From a virus, in IMG/VR virus record IMGVR_UViG_3300025732_000105, positions 1 through 38,771 of that record: 38,771 nucleotides of DNA. One strand, given 5' to 3'. The position numbers and the translations under genes were made by a program. The notes beneath the pieces are model-generated. The model ran no database searches, was not told where the DNA came from, and was given only the letters and a program-made list of their open reading frames with translations. The stretch's first letter is position 1; each line of letters opens with the position of its first letter. Below are positions 8,086 through 15,991 of this stretch, piece by piece.

Positions 8086-9645
8086 TCAAGAATTTATTTC
8101 TGTGTCGAACATCTCTGTAAGTAAAGAGTTATCACTTACTTTATCTTCTAGTGCTTTAAACATCTTCTTCTCGATCGGGCTACCCTGAATGTGTATCACA
8201 GTAACCTTGTCGGAATCTTGACCTTTACGATCGGCTCGTGCTATGCACTGCACGTACTGCTCCACGCTCATCAGTGGCCCATAGAAGATCACAGTGTCGG
8301 CAGCAGTCAGGGTAATCCCGTGCGCACTAGCTTGCGGTTGCATCACCAACACGCGAGGGTCAGGCTCACTCTGGAATCTACGGATTGTGTCTGCGCGTTT
8401 TGGCGGTGTGATACTGCCGTGGATGCACTCAACAGAGATGCCCTTCTTCAAGAGGTGGTTGTAGATGGTGTCGATGGTGCTTCGGAACAGCGCAAAGATG
8501 ATGACCTTGCGTGTTGTCTCTTCCAAGATTTCCTCAAGCACACCAAGGCGAGGCGCTGAGTCGAACTCCACAACTTCCCTGTCGTCTGTGTACGCCGCAC
8601 CGCAACTGATCTGCAAGAGCTTTGATACGCCGGCCGCCGCATTGACTGCACTGATGGTCTCGCCTGCCGCCTGCACCATCATCTTGTCTTTGAGCATGTT
8701 GTAGTACTTGGCCTGCTGTGGTGTCAGCGGTACTTCACGCGTCATGGTAATGACCGGCGGTAAGTCAAGGCACATCTCTTTGGTAAAGCGAATGGCCGGT
8801 TGCAAGGCTTGATGTACCAACTCAGGGGCGTTGGGCTTAGCCGCCCACTTAAACATCGTGATCTTGTGCATGACCTGATCGCGCCACGCAGTGAAGAACT
8901 TGGGCACGTTGTCGGGGTTAACCAACTTGGCCAAGCCGTACGCATCAGCAGGCGACTGCGATGCAGGCGTACCAGTCATCATCCAGAGGAACGTGTTGGG
9001 CTTCACGATGGACTTGAGCGTCTTCCAACGCTTGGTTGTCATGGTCTTGTAAGCATTAGCCTCGTCGACAATGATTAAGTCAAAGCGCCCATCGTTGTTG
9101 ATCTCGTCAGCGATCAGGTTCAACCCGTCATAGTTGGCGATGACGAACTCGTAGTCTTGCTGAACCATCTCGATACGGCGACTAGCCTGCGCATGGTGCG
9201 CGACGATGGCAGAGCGATGGATGATGCTGTTATTCAGATCGCCAAGCCATGCAGACTGCATGATCGACAAGGGACACAGAATCAAACAGCGCCTGACTTC
9301 TTTGCGTTGCATCAGGTAGTCGGCGGCCCACAATGCTGAGAGCGTCTTGCCAGTGCCCGGCTCGCTAAACACGAAGGCTTTGCGATTGAGCGTTAAGAAA
9401 GATGCGGTCTCGATCTGGTGCTTCATGGGCTTGTATTTCCCCGGCCAGTTGTATCGCCTAGTGATGGGCGACTGAATGTTTTTCACACCTAGATTGCGCA
9501 GTACCCGACATTCGTCAAGCCCCCAATACACAGCGACATCGAAGCCCCCATCGGAGCGTTCCATGACTTTGTGCTTGGGTATTACCTGATACTTCTGTGG
9601 GTTGCGAGTGCGAAAGACAAGTGCTTTGTCCTCGATGATTTCCAT
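8086..9645 (-). CDS. SNF2-like superfamily 2 DNA helicase/translocase
   Basis: This 519-residue ATPase contains both RecA-like lobes. Lobe 1 has the HQ region at 76, Walker A SEPGTGKT (94-101), motif II DEAN (194-197) and motif III TGTPA (224-228). Lobe 2 has KVIIFALFRSTI, IHGSITPPKR (motif IV/V region), QASAHGITLTAADTVIF (motif V) and motif VI ARADRKGQ (469-476). This is the pattern of SNF2-family remodeller-like helicases found in many phages, thought to act in replication restart, recombination or DNA remodelling. It lies between the Gp157-like and HNH genes in the replication block. The start has an ACGGAGAAAGC SD. Confidence 0.93.
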   Translation of the reverse strand: MEIIEDKALVFRTRNPQKYQVIPKHKVMERSDGGFDVAVYWGLDECRVLRNLGVKNIQSPITRRYNWPGKYKPMKHQIETASFLTLNRKAFVFSEPGTGKTLSALWAADYLMQRKEVRRCLILCPLSIMQSAWLGDLNNSIIHRSAIVAHHAQASRRIEMVQQDYEFVIANYDGLNLIADEINNDGRFDLIIVDEANAYKTMTTKRWKTLKSIVKPNTFLWMMTGTPASQSPADAYGLAKLVNPDNVPKFFTAWRDQVMHKITMFKWAAKPNAPELVHQALQPAIRFTKEMCLDLPPVITMTREVPLTPQQAKYYNMLKDKMMVQAAGETISAVNAAAGVSKLLQISCGAAYTDDREVVEFDSAPRLGVLEEILEETTRKVIIFALFRSTIDTIYNHLLKKGISVECIHGSITPPKRADTIRRFQSEPDPRVLVMQPQASAHGITLTAADTVIFYGPLMSVEQYVQCIARADRKGQDSDKVTVIHIQGSPIEKKMFKALEDKVSDNSLLTEMFDTEINS

Positions 9646-9656
9646 GCTTTCTCCGT

Positions 9657-9890
9657 TTATTTATTATCTGATCGGTTCGCTGACTTACTTCGCATACGAA
9701 GGTTTCCCTTAGCTGACGTACCGCCTGAGCGCATAGGCTTGATGTGGTCTACATCTTTGCCGTCACCCTTGGTGGCCGCACCGGTCTTCTCCATCATGCG
9801 CCGAGCCTTGACTCGTTCTGCGCGTTTCTTGATCTGCTCGGGCTTGCCTTGGTAGTTGTCGTACTCACTGCGGTAGTTGCGTGTAGCCAT
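9657..9890 (-). CDS. Small HNH-type nuclease-like protein
   Basis: This 77-residue basic protein has an HNH-like core: DVDHIKPMRSGGTSAKGNLR followed by MRSKSANRSDN. The DH pair is the first His with its neighbouring Asp, N at the NLR turn is the central residue, and the closing N/R-S-D region replaces the usual last histidine. The flanking CxxC zinc knuckle of larger HNH enzymes is absent. Small proteins of this kind occur widely in phages and are called HNH endonucleases, but the missing final histidine makes catalysis uncertain. SD: TTAGGAGCAATC. Confidence 0.65.
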   Translation of the reverse strand: MATRNYRSEYDNYQGKPEQIKKRAERVKARRMMEKTGAATKGDGKDVDHIKPMRSGGTSAKGNLRMRSKSANRSDNK

Positions 9891-9898
9891 GATTGCTC

Positions 9899-10210
9899 CT
9901 AATGTTTAACAGGGGGTTTAAGTAATTCTTCAATCGAAACGGATGACTCGACAGTCATGAGCCGTGTCATCTCAGGCATCATCTTCTCGACCGTGGCTCG
10001 GGCTTTTGCGTTTGCTGCCTCTGCCTGCTTCGAGAGTTGCTTGGTAACTGTAATCATGACCGCGCCTTCTGTTGTGCTGCTGAGCATGTTTTTGTTTCTT
10101 TCAAGCGCGTCTTGAATTGCATCAGCCATGTTGTTCGCTTTTGCTGACCACGCATTGAGTGTGCGGCCTTCGTCTGAATCGGTCATGATGTCTATGTCGT
10201 AAATGTGCAT
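9899..10210 (-). CDS. Hypothetical protein, 103 aa
   Basis: I choose the ATG at 10210, which has a strong SD (AAGGAGAAAGAC), over a longer frame that overlaps the nuclease gene. The protein begins MHIYDIDIMTDSDEGRTLNA, which looks like a small beta-strand-rich start, followed by a long helix (KQLSKQAEAANAKARATVEK) and a polar tail. No recognised family. It lies between the nuclease and the HNH genes in the same transcript. Confidence 0.65.
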   Translation of the reverse strand: MHIYDIDIMTDSDEGRTLNAWSAKANNMADAIQDALERNKNMLSSTTEGAVMITVTKQLSKQAEAANAKARATVEKMMPEMTRLMTVESSVSIEELLKPPVKH

Positions 10211-10220
10211 GTCTTTCTCC

Positions 10221-10889
10221 TTAATGTTTTGGGTGATTTTCACAAGTTGTAACTGGGCACCATGGGCACAGTGGTGATGGTCTTGGGTTCCATACGCCTG
10301 ACGCATGCGCTTGCTCAATCCTAGCTACGCGCTGGCGATACTGCCACCACTCTGCATCGGCTTGGTCAACCGTATATGACGCCCTAACCATATCATTCTT
10401 GACCACGAACAGCAACGCTGCGTTGACCTTCCTGATGTGTGGGAAGTGGGCGAATACCATGAGCGCCATCAGTTTAAGTTGCTCACGATCGGGGTATTTG
10501 TTGTTGCCTGTCTTGTAGTCCACAACCCAACAAGTTAAGTTGTCATCGTCCACGATCAGCAAGTCTGCAATGCCACGAAGCCATACATCTTTGCCAAGGA
10601 ATTCGCAGGGCTTTAAGTCAACAGTCAGACCCATCTTGTACTCGCACAGCTTGCGGCCGGGCTTGGCGTTGAGAGCATCGAGCGTATCCTTGATGAACTC
10701 GAACTCTGGGGGGATGGGCTTGCCTTCCTTGATGTAAAGCTCTGCGGCTTCGTGTAGGCTCGTGCCGTAGCGCGTCGCTTCAGTCTCTTGGAACTTGTAG
10801 TTCTTCAAGACCTTGACTTCGTGATACCTACGGGCACAGCCCTCGTAGTCTTTGAGGGAGGAGTGGCTCCATGTAATTGGCTTGGTCAT
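10221..10889 (-). CDS. Cas4/RecB-like PD-(D/E)XK nuclease with Fe-S cysteines
   Basis: This 222-residue exonuclease-like protein starts with the WSHSSLKDYEGCARRY motif typical of RecB/AddB-type nuclease domains. The catalytic core is H46, D109 (RGIADLLIVD), D124 and K126 (VVDYKTG), followed by the QLKLMALM helix with the conserved Q. Four cysteines, C18 plus C208, C211 and C216 (CPWC...C near the C-terminus), match the 4Fe-4S arrangement of Cas4 and AddB. A role in end processing or recombination is likely. Its start overlaps the stop of the HExxH gene by 4 nt (ATGA), so the two are probably translationally coupled. There is no CRISPR array or cas1 here, so a Cas4 role in adaptation is not implied. 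Confidence 0.88.
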   Translation of the reverse strand: MTKPITWSHSSLKDYEGCARRYHEVKVLKNYKFQETEATRYGTSLHEAAELYIKEGKPIPPEFEFIKDTLDALNAKPGRKLCEYKMGLTVDLKPCEFLGKDVWLRGIADLLIVDDDNLTCWVVDYKTGNNKYPDREQLKLMALMVFAHFPHIRKVNAALLFVVKNDMVRASYTVDQADAEWWQYRQRVARIEQAHASGVWNPRPSPLCPWCPVTTCENHPKH

Positions 10890-11191
10890 TCAAACTTCGC
10901 AGTCTTGATGGCTACTGTTAATCGGTTGGCAAACTGTGTGACGAATGCCTCGTTGTTGTTCAGCTCGTGCTGACCCATGTCTTCAAGAATGGCGTGCACG
11001 ACTTCGTGCCAGAACGTATCGGCCAGCTCGTCCTTGGTAAACTTCCTGCCCGTGACGTTGCTCATCTTGCCAAGCCGGATGCACTGCTCTGGGTAGAACG
11101 TGCGCCCCATGTCTCGGCGGTGAAGCATGGCTTCCACCACCTCCACGCTGTACCACTTCTTGCCAACACGCATGCGTGTGGGTAATCTCAT
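10886..11191 (-). CDS. Small zinc-metallopeptidase-like protein (HExxH)
   Basis: This 101-residue protein carries WHEVVHAILEDMG, an HExxH zinc site (H62, E63, H66), in a helix preceded by FTKDELADTF. Compact proteins of this type resemble SprT-like or ImmA/IrrE-like minimal metallopeptidase domains. The third zinc ligand is not certain; E82 in NNNEAFVTQF, a helix downstream, is a good candidate. It is coupled to the nuclease gene by ATGA overlap and follows the DNA polymerase gene. Possible jobs are cleaving a repressor or a DNA-protein crosslink, or a structural remnant. SD: AAAGGAGAGAGT. Confidence 0.7.
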   Translation of the reverse strand: MRLPTRMRVGKKWYSVEVVEAMLHRRDMGRTFYPEQCIRLGKMSNVTGRKFTKDELADTFWHEVVHAILEDMGQHELNNNEAFVTQFANRLTVAIKTAKFE

Positions 11192-11202
11192 ACTCTCTCC
11201 TT

Positions 11203-13173
11203 TTAGTTTTTTGCTAACCCATACCTACGGTGCGCACCACCGTCAGCGTCCAACGGAATACCGGGCATGTAGCTCGGCTCCATAGTCATCTGAGCCAAGA
11301 CCCAAGTCTTAGCTTCCTCAACCTCTGCCTCGGGCACAACAACGATCTGCTCGTCATGTACCGTCCCCGCCACAAAGTACCTCTTTGCGGTTCGTAGCAT
11401 CCCATCTGTCATCACGATACGCGCAGTGCCCTGCACCACGTTGTTCGTAATCTTGCCTGCGTACAGCTTGGTAGCGTCTGGCCCGTATACCCACTGGCTC
11501 CTACCTTTCTCGTCCTTCTGCTGTCGCAAGTCAGGGTAAAGTAAGCTCATGCCGTTGGGCAAAACTATCTCCCCCTTCTTGAAGGTAATACATTTATACA
11601 CGAACTCTTTGCCGTCTGCAAGCGATGTTTGTATCAGGCCAGAGCACATGTCCCAGAAGCTCACAACGGGGTGCGCAGTAGCCCTGTACTTGTCGATGAT
11701 CTTCTTGGCCGCCACGCAGTGAATCAGGAGTTCCTGATCGCTACAGGTGTGCGGTATCTCCATCATCTTGGTGTAGTTGTCATCCCACTCAAGGAACTTG
11801 TCGATGTACGCGCCGTCTACACCAAGCTTCTTAGCAAAATCTTTCTCGTACCTAACGGGCGGTGCACCAAGAAATCCGACAAGCAGTTGCGCTGCAAATG
11901 CCGCCCAACCGAGTCCATAGCCGCAACCCAAGAGCGCACTTTTTGCAGACTGCCGTAGGTCTGGGTGCGATTCCTTACTAAGTCCGGGTATGTTAAACAT
12001 CTGCGCACCAAACGCGGCGTAAGGATCACCGCCTGCCCTGAAGATCGTGAGCATATCTTGGTAATCCGAAAGCCACGCAAGTACTCGCGGTTCAATCTGC
12101 GAGAGATCGCCCACGACAAGCTGATAACCTTCGGGAGCCATAATCGCTTTGCGTAAGAACGAGCCTCGCTTGAGGTTTTGCATGTTAATGGCCGAGCCTT
12201 TGGCCGCGGTCCATCGCCCCGTCTGAGCACCATAGTAGGAGAGGGGGACAGGAAGCGCACCGCGTTGGCTGATGTCGAGGAAGCGTTGTGCTCGGGTACG
12301 TTCGGTTGTGGACTTAACCCGAAGGCGCGCTTGACAAAGGAGGGCAACGTCCTCGCGTTCACCATTGAGGAGCGTTTGAAATAGCGCATCGTTCTTTGCA
12401 AGAGCAAGCGCCTCTTTACCTGTGGTCTTAGAGACTTTAGTTGGGGGTTGGATGCCCAGCGCAGTGAGGGCTTGCGCAAACTTCGGGTTCGACGCAAGCG
12501 CAGCTTCCTCCACGCCGAGCTTCTGTAGTAGTGCTTCACGATCTTCTCTCTCCTTTTCGATTGCGTTCTGTAGCATGAGGGCGTCGAGCTGCAACACTGG
12601 GCGTGTGTACATCTTGAGTGTCATGTCGATGAGCCTGAGTTCACTGGACGGGTAGCCCTTGACCAAGCGCTTGAATATTTCCTCGCACAAGTACACATCG
12701 TGTGCGCAGTAGTCGGCCAGCTCCTTCTCCATCTCTGGTGTCAGGCTGTCGTAGCCGTTGGTGTTGTACACCGCGTTGCCCTTGGGCGGCAGGCCGAAAG
12801 CTTCGGCCAACTTCATCAGTGAGTTGCCAACTTCAACACCCCGTAGAGCGCGAGCCATGGACAGAGAATCAAAAATAAAGCATGGATGCCAGTCATACGT
12901 CCACTCCAATATAGATACATCGAACTGAGCGTTGTGAGCCAGAACAGCAGTAGTAGCAGGGTCGTAACAAGCAAGGATGCGCGGTAGCTCATCACCTCTG
13001 TACCACTGTGTAATCTTGTCTGATCCAAACTCGTGGATGCAGGCTCCGAATGCTTTGAATCTTGGGTCACGTATGTATTCCTCCGTTGTCATCTTACTAA
13101 GTGTGTACCCGTCCTTGGTATCCCACTTTGTTTCAAAGTCGATCGTGATGATTTGTTTATATGGTGCGCTCAT
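11203..13173 (-). CDS. Family A DNA polymerase (T7-like)
   Basis: This 656-residue replicative polymerase has an N-terminal 3'-5' proofreading domain (IDFET, D12/E14; HNAQFDVSILE near 80-90; YCAHDVYLCEE with D159) and a C-terminal polymerase domain. The polymerase shows TGRWTA (318-323), motif A VGDLSQIEPR (D356), motif B RQSAKSALLGCGYG (407-420) and motif C TVHDEQ (H606-D607-E608). The length and lack of a 5'-3' exonuclease domain fit phage T7-type polymerases. T7 polymerase needs host thioredoxin; whether this one uses the phage glutaredoxin gene product is unknown. Its start overlaps the upstream zinc-ribbon gene by 17 nt. Confidence 0.96.
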   Translation of the reverse strand: MSAPYKQIITIDFETKWDTKDGYTLSKMTTEEYIRDPRFKAFGACIHEFGSDKITQWYRGDELPRILACYDPATTAVLAHNAQFDVSILEWTYDWHPCFIFDSLSMARALRGVEVGNSLMKLAEAFGLPPKGNAVYNTNGYDSLTPEMEKELADYCAHDVYLCEEIFKRLVKGYPSSELRLIDMTLKMYTRPVLQLDALMLQNAIEKEREDREALLQKLGVEEAALASNPKFAQALTALGIQPPTKVSKTTGKEALALAKNDALFQTLLNGEREDVALLCQARLRVKSTTERTRAQRFLDISQRGALPVPLSYYGAQTGRWTAAKGSAINMQNLKRGSFLRKAIMAPEGYQLVVGDLSQIEPRVLAWLSDYQDMLTIFRAGGDPYAAFGAQMFNIPGLSKESHPDLRQSAKSALLGCGYGLGWAAFAAQLLVGFLGAPPVRYEKDFAKKLGVDGAYIDKFLEWDDNYTKMMEIPHTCSDQELLIHCVAAKKIIDKYRATAHPVVSFWDMCSGLIQTSLADGKEFVYKCITFKKGEIVLPNGMSLLYPDLRQQKDEKGRSQWVYGPDATKLYAGKITNNVVQGTARIVMTDGMLRTAKRYFVAGTVHDEQIVVVPEAEVEEAKTWVLAQMTMEPSYMPGIPLDADGGAHRRYGLAKN

Positions 13174-13447
13174 TTTTCTCCTTGAGTATGTCTTCGGCTT
13201 CTTTTAAAAGCGCTTTGCTAAATTTGTATCGCTGTCTGAAGCCCTGTATTTCTTCATCCGTCAGCCCTTCCCACTCACGGTCTTTGATTTGCTCAACCAT
13301 GTCACACAGGCCGGCAAAACAAGTAGGGCAGAAGGCCACTGGCAGTATGCCAAGGTAGCCCTGTATACCGCCCTCGTCATCGGTGAAGTCACACTGGCAG
13401 ACACTGCACTTGTGGTCAGTGCCTACGTGGTCAAAGCCTTCAATCAT
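13157..13447 (-). CDS. Zinc-ribbon-like protein, 96 aa
   Basis: Two CxxC pairs (CSVC at 14-17 and CPTC near 40) separated by about 23 residues would bind one zinc ion. The rest is helical with a charged C-terminus. No specific family recognised. Its start overlaps the 31-residue gene upstream by ATGA, and its end overlaps the polymerase start. It may be a small polymerase or nucleic-acid accessory, but that rests only on position. Confidence 0.7.
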   Translation of the reverse strand: MIEGFDHVGTDHKCSVCQCDFTDDEGGIQGYLGILPVAFCPTCFAGLCDMVEQIKDREWEGLTDEEIQGFRQRYKFSKALLKEAEDILKEKNERTI

Positions 13448-13539
13448 AGTGGCGCGTCCTCTTCATTCTCAGGGTTGAACTTAGCTTTGCGTTGGTCTTT
13501 ATGCTTGGGGTTTGGGAATGGTGGGAATGGCCAAGTCAT
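13444..13539 (-). CDS. Tiny proline-rich protein, 31 aa
   Basis: This ORF (MTWPFPPFPNPKHKDQ... ending NEEDAPL) is joined to both neighbours by exact ATGA overlaps and has an AAGGGG SD. A perfect coupling on both sides and no gap make it a real gene in my view. It has a Pro/Phe-rich N-terminus and a charged tail; function unknown. Confidence 0.6.
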   Translation of the reverse strand: MTWPFPPFPNPKHKDQRKAKFNPENEEDAPL

Positions 13540-13823
13540 TTGGTGCCCCTTTGACGAAGTTGTCCGGGGTCAGACGCAAGTGCATACGAATCGTGTAGCA
13601 GGCGCAGTTGCTTGCATACCCCATCAATTGCCAATCTGTTACCCGCCTCAAAGCCTTCTTGGTAAGTCATAAAACTACTTGGGTCAGTGTTTGACAGTAC
13701 GTGTTGTGCTACCAACTTGGCGAAGTGTTCAATTCTTTCGATGTAAACAATCTCATCCCCTGATTCCCAGTAGTGCGGCAGTTTGGCTTCGATCGCCATC
13801 TTGGTGATGTCATCTCGTGTCAT
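13536..13823 (-). CDS. Small phage protein, paralog family member 1, 95 aa
   Basis: Begins MTRDDITKMAIEAKLP and contains IERIEHFAKLVAQH, the same layout as the proteins at 13975-14175 and 16289-16507 (MT-x-(D/E)-(D/E)-I, then (E/A)xFAKLVAQHE). These share a common small helical family seen in many phages, of unknown role. This copy has diverged after the FAKLVAQH helix (SSFMTYQEGFEAGN). ATGA overlaps on both sides place it in a coupled cascade. Its start codon lies in the RGEA-stop tail of the next gene upstream. Confidence 0.7.
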   Translation of the reverse strand: MTRDDITKMAIEAKLPHYWESGDEIVYIERIEHFAKLVAQHVLSNTDPSSFMTYQEGFEAGNRLAIDGVCKQLRLLHDSYALASDPGQLRQRGTK

Positions 13824-13978
13824 GCTTCACCCCTCAGTTGTTTCTGTTGAATGTCGTAGGCTTCTTTCCACTTCTGGTACTTGACCTTGCAGTCTTCACA
13901 GATGCAATCCCATTCGAACTCGTCAGGGTCAGCGATGCCGCCCTCCATTTTGATCGGTGCTTTTCCAAAGTCAGTCAT
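13820..13978 (-). CDS. Small CxC/CxxC protein, 52 aa
   Basis: The ATG at 13978, overlapping the upstream stop by ATGA, is chosen over a longer open frame. The protein has CICEDC (C25-C30) within FEWDCICEDCKVKYQKWKEA, a possible metal or redox knuckle, then a basic helix ending LRGEA. The RGEA codons hold the SD-like AGGGGTGA for the next gene. No recognised family. Confidence 0.65.
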   Translation of the reverse strand: MTDFGKAPIKMEGGIADPDEFEWDCICEDCKVKYQKWKEAYDIQQKQLRGEA

Positions 13979-14175
13979 GCTTGTCCCCTGTTGCGTATCT
14001 TCTCCACGTACTCGTGCAGTAACCATGACTCAACCATCTGAGCAATTGCTTCACGCTCATTGAACGCTACCAGTTTGACCAGACCTTCAAACTTCTCGAT
14101 GTCCTTGTCGCTGGCGTGCCTGATGAAGCCAAGCCCTACCTTGTCTGCAAGGCTGAATAGTTCTTCGTGTGTCAT
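13975..14175 (-). CDS. Small phage protein, paralog family member 2, 66 aa
   Basis: MTHEELFSLADKVG, then FEGLVKLVAFNEREAIAQMV and a C-terminus ending RNRGQA. It aligns with the family members at 13536 and 16289 in the order: MTxEE start, F-LVKLVA helix, EREA/EREAC, and RGxA tail. Function unknown. ATGA overlaps both neighbours. Divergence between copies suggests old duplication within the phage lineage. Confidence 0.7.
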   Translation of the reverse strand: MTHEELFSLADKVGLGFIRHASDKDIEKFEGLVKLVAFNEREAIAQMVESWLLHEYVEKIRNRGQA

Positions 14176-14393
14176 TTCTTTCTCTCCTGTTCCATTGCAT
14201 GCAACACTTCCTCAATGTGACCCATGTGGTTACCCGACCATGCGTCCCATGTAGCGGTGCGTTTCTGATTGATGGTCAGGTCTCCGTTAGGGCTGTGCCG
14301 TAGTAGCTCCCCCATGTCTGCGCAGCTTGCAGTGAACTGCTTGGGCGCCTCTTGGTCTGGGCATATTGTGTATGTGTATGGTAGTTTTGCCAT
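14172..14393 (-). CDS. Hypothetical protein, 73 aa
   Basis: First gene of the ATGA-coupled cascade leading into the polymerase gene, with a strong SD (AAGGAGAAAGCA). Two cysteines (C12, C24) and the segments TINQKRTATWDAWSGNHMG and EEVLHAMEQERKK. No recognised family. Confidence 0.7.
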   Translation of the reverse strand: MAKLPYTYTICPDQEAPKQFTASCADMGELLRHSPNGDLTINQKRTATWDAWSGNHMGHIEEVLHAMEQERKK

Positions 14394-14409
14394 TGCTTTC
14401 TCCTTGTTG

Positions 14410-14706
14410 TTAATTAAAGTTTTCTTTTGGTGGTGCGTCGAGGAGGTTTAGAAAGCCGAAAAAATCGTTTGCCGCCAACATGAGTTGCGACGCCTCCATC
14501 TCGTCACAGTTTAGGGTGACGACTCCTGCCATTTGATCTTCAGCACGGCCAATGATGACAATGCCTTGCGCTTTACCATCGCCATAACACATCACCAACT
14601 TGTGGATCAGTAGTCTGAAGTGGTGTTGTTCCTCGTCCGACATGGCTTCGACTCGGCGCTCGAGTTCTTCCTCTGTCATTGAGAAGTCAGGTTCTATGTA
14701 GCTCAT
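14410..14706 (-). CDS. Hypothetical acidic protein, 98 aa
   Basis: Acidic N-terminal helix (TEEELERRVEAMSDEEQHH), then a beta-type segment IVIIGRAEDQMAGVVTLNCD and a C-terminal helix with FFGFLNLL. No known domain recognised. It overlaps the VRR-NUC gene by 20 nt, so expression is likely coupled. Confidence 0.65.
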   Translation of the reverse strand: MSYIEPDFSMTEEELERRVEAMSDEEQHHFRLLIHKLVMCYGDGKAQGIVIIGRAEDQMAGVVTLNCDEMEASQLMLAANDFFGFLNLLDAPPKENFN

Positions 14707-14998
14707 TGCGTAGCTCCGTCAGTAATAGTTTCAACTCAAGCAGGTTGTGCTCCCGTGCGATGAACACGGTTCCGCCATGGTTGAGGATGGCGTTGAGTTC
14801 CCTGTCTTGCAGTGCTGTGGTTTGTCCTTTGCCAGCTTTGCATTCGATGGCGATGAAGTGTCCGTCCATGCAAGCAACGATGTCAGGTATACCCGCTCGG
14901 CCGAAGCCATTAGCGGGGGGCATGAAGTGGTAGATGTCAAGGGAGTCAAGCAGCTTCCTCACTGCCGTCTTCACTTTCGCTTCCGGTGTATTCGCCAT
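14687..14998 (-). CDS. VRR-NUC-type PD-(D/E)XK nuclease
   Basis: A compact 103-residue nuclease domain: GRAGIPDIVACMDGHFIAIE has D39 and E52, followed by CKAGKG with K54 and a conserved Q near 59. The order G-I-PD ... E-x-K and the later alpha/beta segment are typical of VRR-NUC or Holliday junction resolvase-like phage enzymes. A role in resolving branched DNA before packaging is plausible, not shown. It overlaps both neighbours (20 and 53 nt). Confidence 0.85.
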   Translation of the reverse strand: MANTPEAKVKTAVRKLLDSLDIYHFMPPANGFGRAGIPDIVACMDGHFIAIECKAGKGQTTALQDRELNAILNHGGTVFIAREHNLLELKLLLTELRNELHRT

Positions 14999-15515
14999 AA
15001 AAGTTAGCTTTCATAAGTTCGTCGTAGTTAAAGTGCTCACCGATACAACCAACGATGTCGATGTCGGGGCCTTCGCTCTCATACACAGTGTCGTTGTAGA
15101 TGTACTTGTACTTGGGCACACTCAGTTGCTTGTACGCAAACGCAAGGCCGATAGGCGTAGGCTTCCACATCCCTGCTGAACGGCTCTTGGCACCACTCAC
15201 AGGGGCAGGCACAACCATGTTCCAGTGACGCAACGTACCTAGTTGAGGGGTGCGCAGCATCCACACCGGTGCAGTGCGCTGTACGTCGATCCAACCATCC
15301 TCACGCGGGTTTTGTAGGCACAGCCAGATCAACTGCCGTGCCATGGCCGCAGTAATACCGCGCCTGTACAGCTTACCCCAGCGATCGCACACTGGGCAGT
15401 GACCACCATCGCTTTTGATGACGCTGTTCCAGATATGGCCAGCCTGCTCAAGCGTAGCGCCTTCGTAGAGGTTCACGTATGTCGGCACTTCGCCGTCTGT
15501 AATTGGTTCGATCAT
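14946..15515 (-). CDS. Hypothetical zinc-knuckle protein, 189 aa
   Basis: Has GHCPVCDRWGKLYRRGI (C40-C43 region), a helix, and a beta-rich second half (GLAFAYKQLSVPKYKYIYND). Proteins of this layout occur in several phages without assigned function; a nucleic-acid-binding role is an inference from the single CxxC plus basic stretch. SD: GAGAGGGT. Its 3' end overlaps the VRR-NUC gene by 53 nt, one of the largest overlaps here. Confidence 0.6.
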   Translation of the reverse strand: MIEPITDGEVPTYVNLYEGATLEQAGHIWNSVIKSDGGHCPVCDRWGKLYRRGITAAMARQLIWLCLQNPREDGWIDVQRTAPVWMLRTPQLGTLRHWNMVVPAPVSGAKSRSAGMWKPTPIGLAFAYKQLSVPKYKYIYNDTVYESEGPDIDIVGCIGEHFNYDELMKANFYGEYTGSESEDGSEEAA

Positions 15516-15516
15516 G

Positions 15517-15786
15517 TTAGTACCCTCTCACTTCTTTAAGTTTCTGCATGTAGTGCTTGGCTTTACCTGCGTCATCGCTTCCGTCCTTGCGTCCGGCACG
15601 CATGGTGTACTTGATGATGTTGCCTTTGAGGAAGCCCTCGAACTCGTCGCTCGTGAGTATCAACTCCATCACAGCCCATGGTTGCACAGGCATATCTTTG
15701 TAGTGCGTGCCACTGATCTGCAAGTCATCAGCCGTGAGGCCATTGAGTCCTGCGAACAAGTCCATCTGTTTGTCGTTACTAATCAT
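15517..15786 (-). CDS. DUF3310-like protein
   Basis: An 89-residue protein with the DUF3310 signature: HYKDMPVQPWAVME, a helix, then GNIIKYTMRAGRKDGSDDAG and KAKHYMQKL. In this family the HY and the NxxKYxxRAG motif are conserved. The role is unknown, though links to nucleotide metabolism are proposed. Its start lies in the KEKERND tail of the next gene, whose codons contain the AAGGAGAAAG SD. Confidence 0.85.
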   Translation of the reverse strand: MISNDKQMDLFAGLNGLTADDLQISGTHYKDMPVQPWAVMELILTSDEFEGFLKGNIIKYTMRAGRKDGSDDAGKAKHYMQKLKEVRGY

Positions 15787-15991
15787 TTCGTTCTTTCTCC
15801 TTGCGGTTTAAAAATACAGCGTCAGCAGGGTTGCGTGGACGCTCGAACACTTCGTAATAATTCCGTGGTCTGGTGCCCATGGCCTTGCGTAGCCAAGCAG
15901 CACCGCCCATCTCTTGAAACTTCTCCCACTCCGCGTCACTTAAACGTACGTATCGTGCCTTTAGGGGGGCGGGGGGCTTTGGTCGGGGCAT
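15779..15991 (-). CDS. Hypothetical protein, 70 aa, possible DNA-binding
   Basis: The longer frame has an ATG at 16009 without SD. The ATG at 15991 follows AAGGAG with a 9-nt gap, and that SD is inside the first codons of the longer frame, so 15991 is the start. Contains VRLSDAEWEKFQEMGGAAWL, which resembles a ribbon-helix-helix-like or small helical module, with a Pro/Arg-rich N-terminus. It overlaps its upstream neighbour by 56 nt in another frame. Confidence 0.6.
   Translation of the reverse strand: MPRPKPPAPLKARYVRLSDAEWEKFQEMGGAAWLRKAMGTRPRNYYEVFERPRNPADAVFLNRKEKERND

Noticed and set aside
10221-10889. Cas4-like protein as evidence for a CRISPR system
   Set aside because: No repeats-spacer array or cas1/cas2 in the window; phage Cas4-like nucleases are known without CRISPR.
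11817-12539. 240-codon minus-strand frame within the DNA polymerase gene
   Set aside because: Arg/Ser-rich shadow frame; the polymerase motifs are in the other frame.
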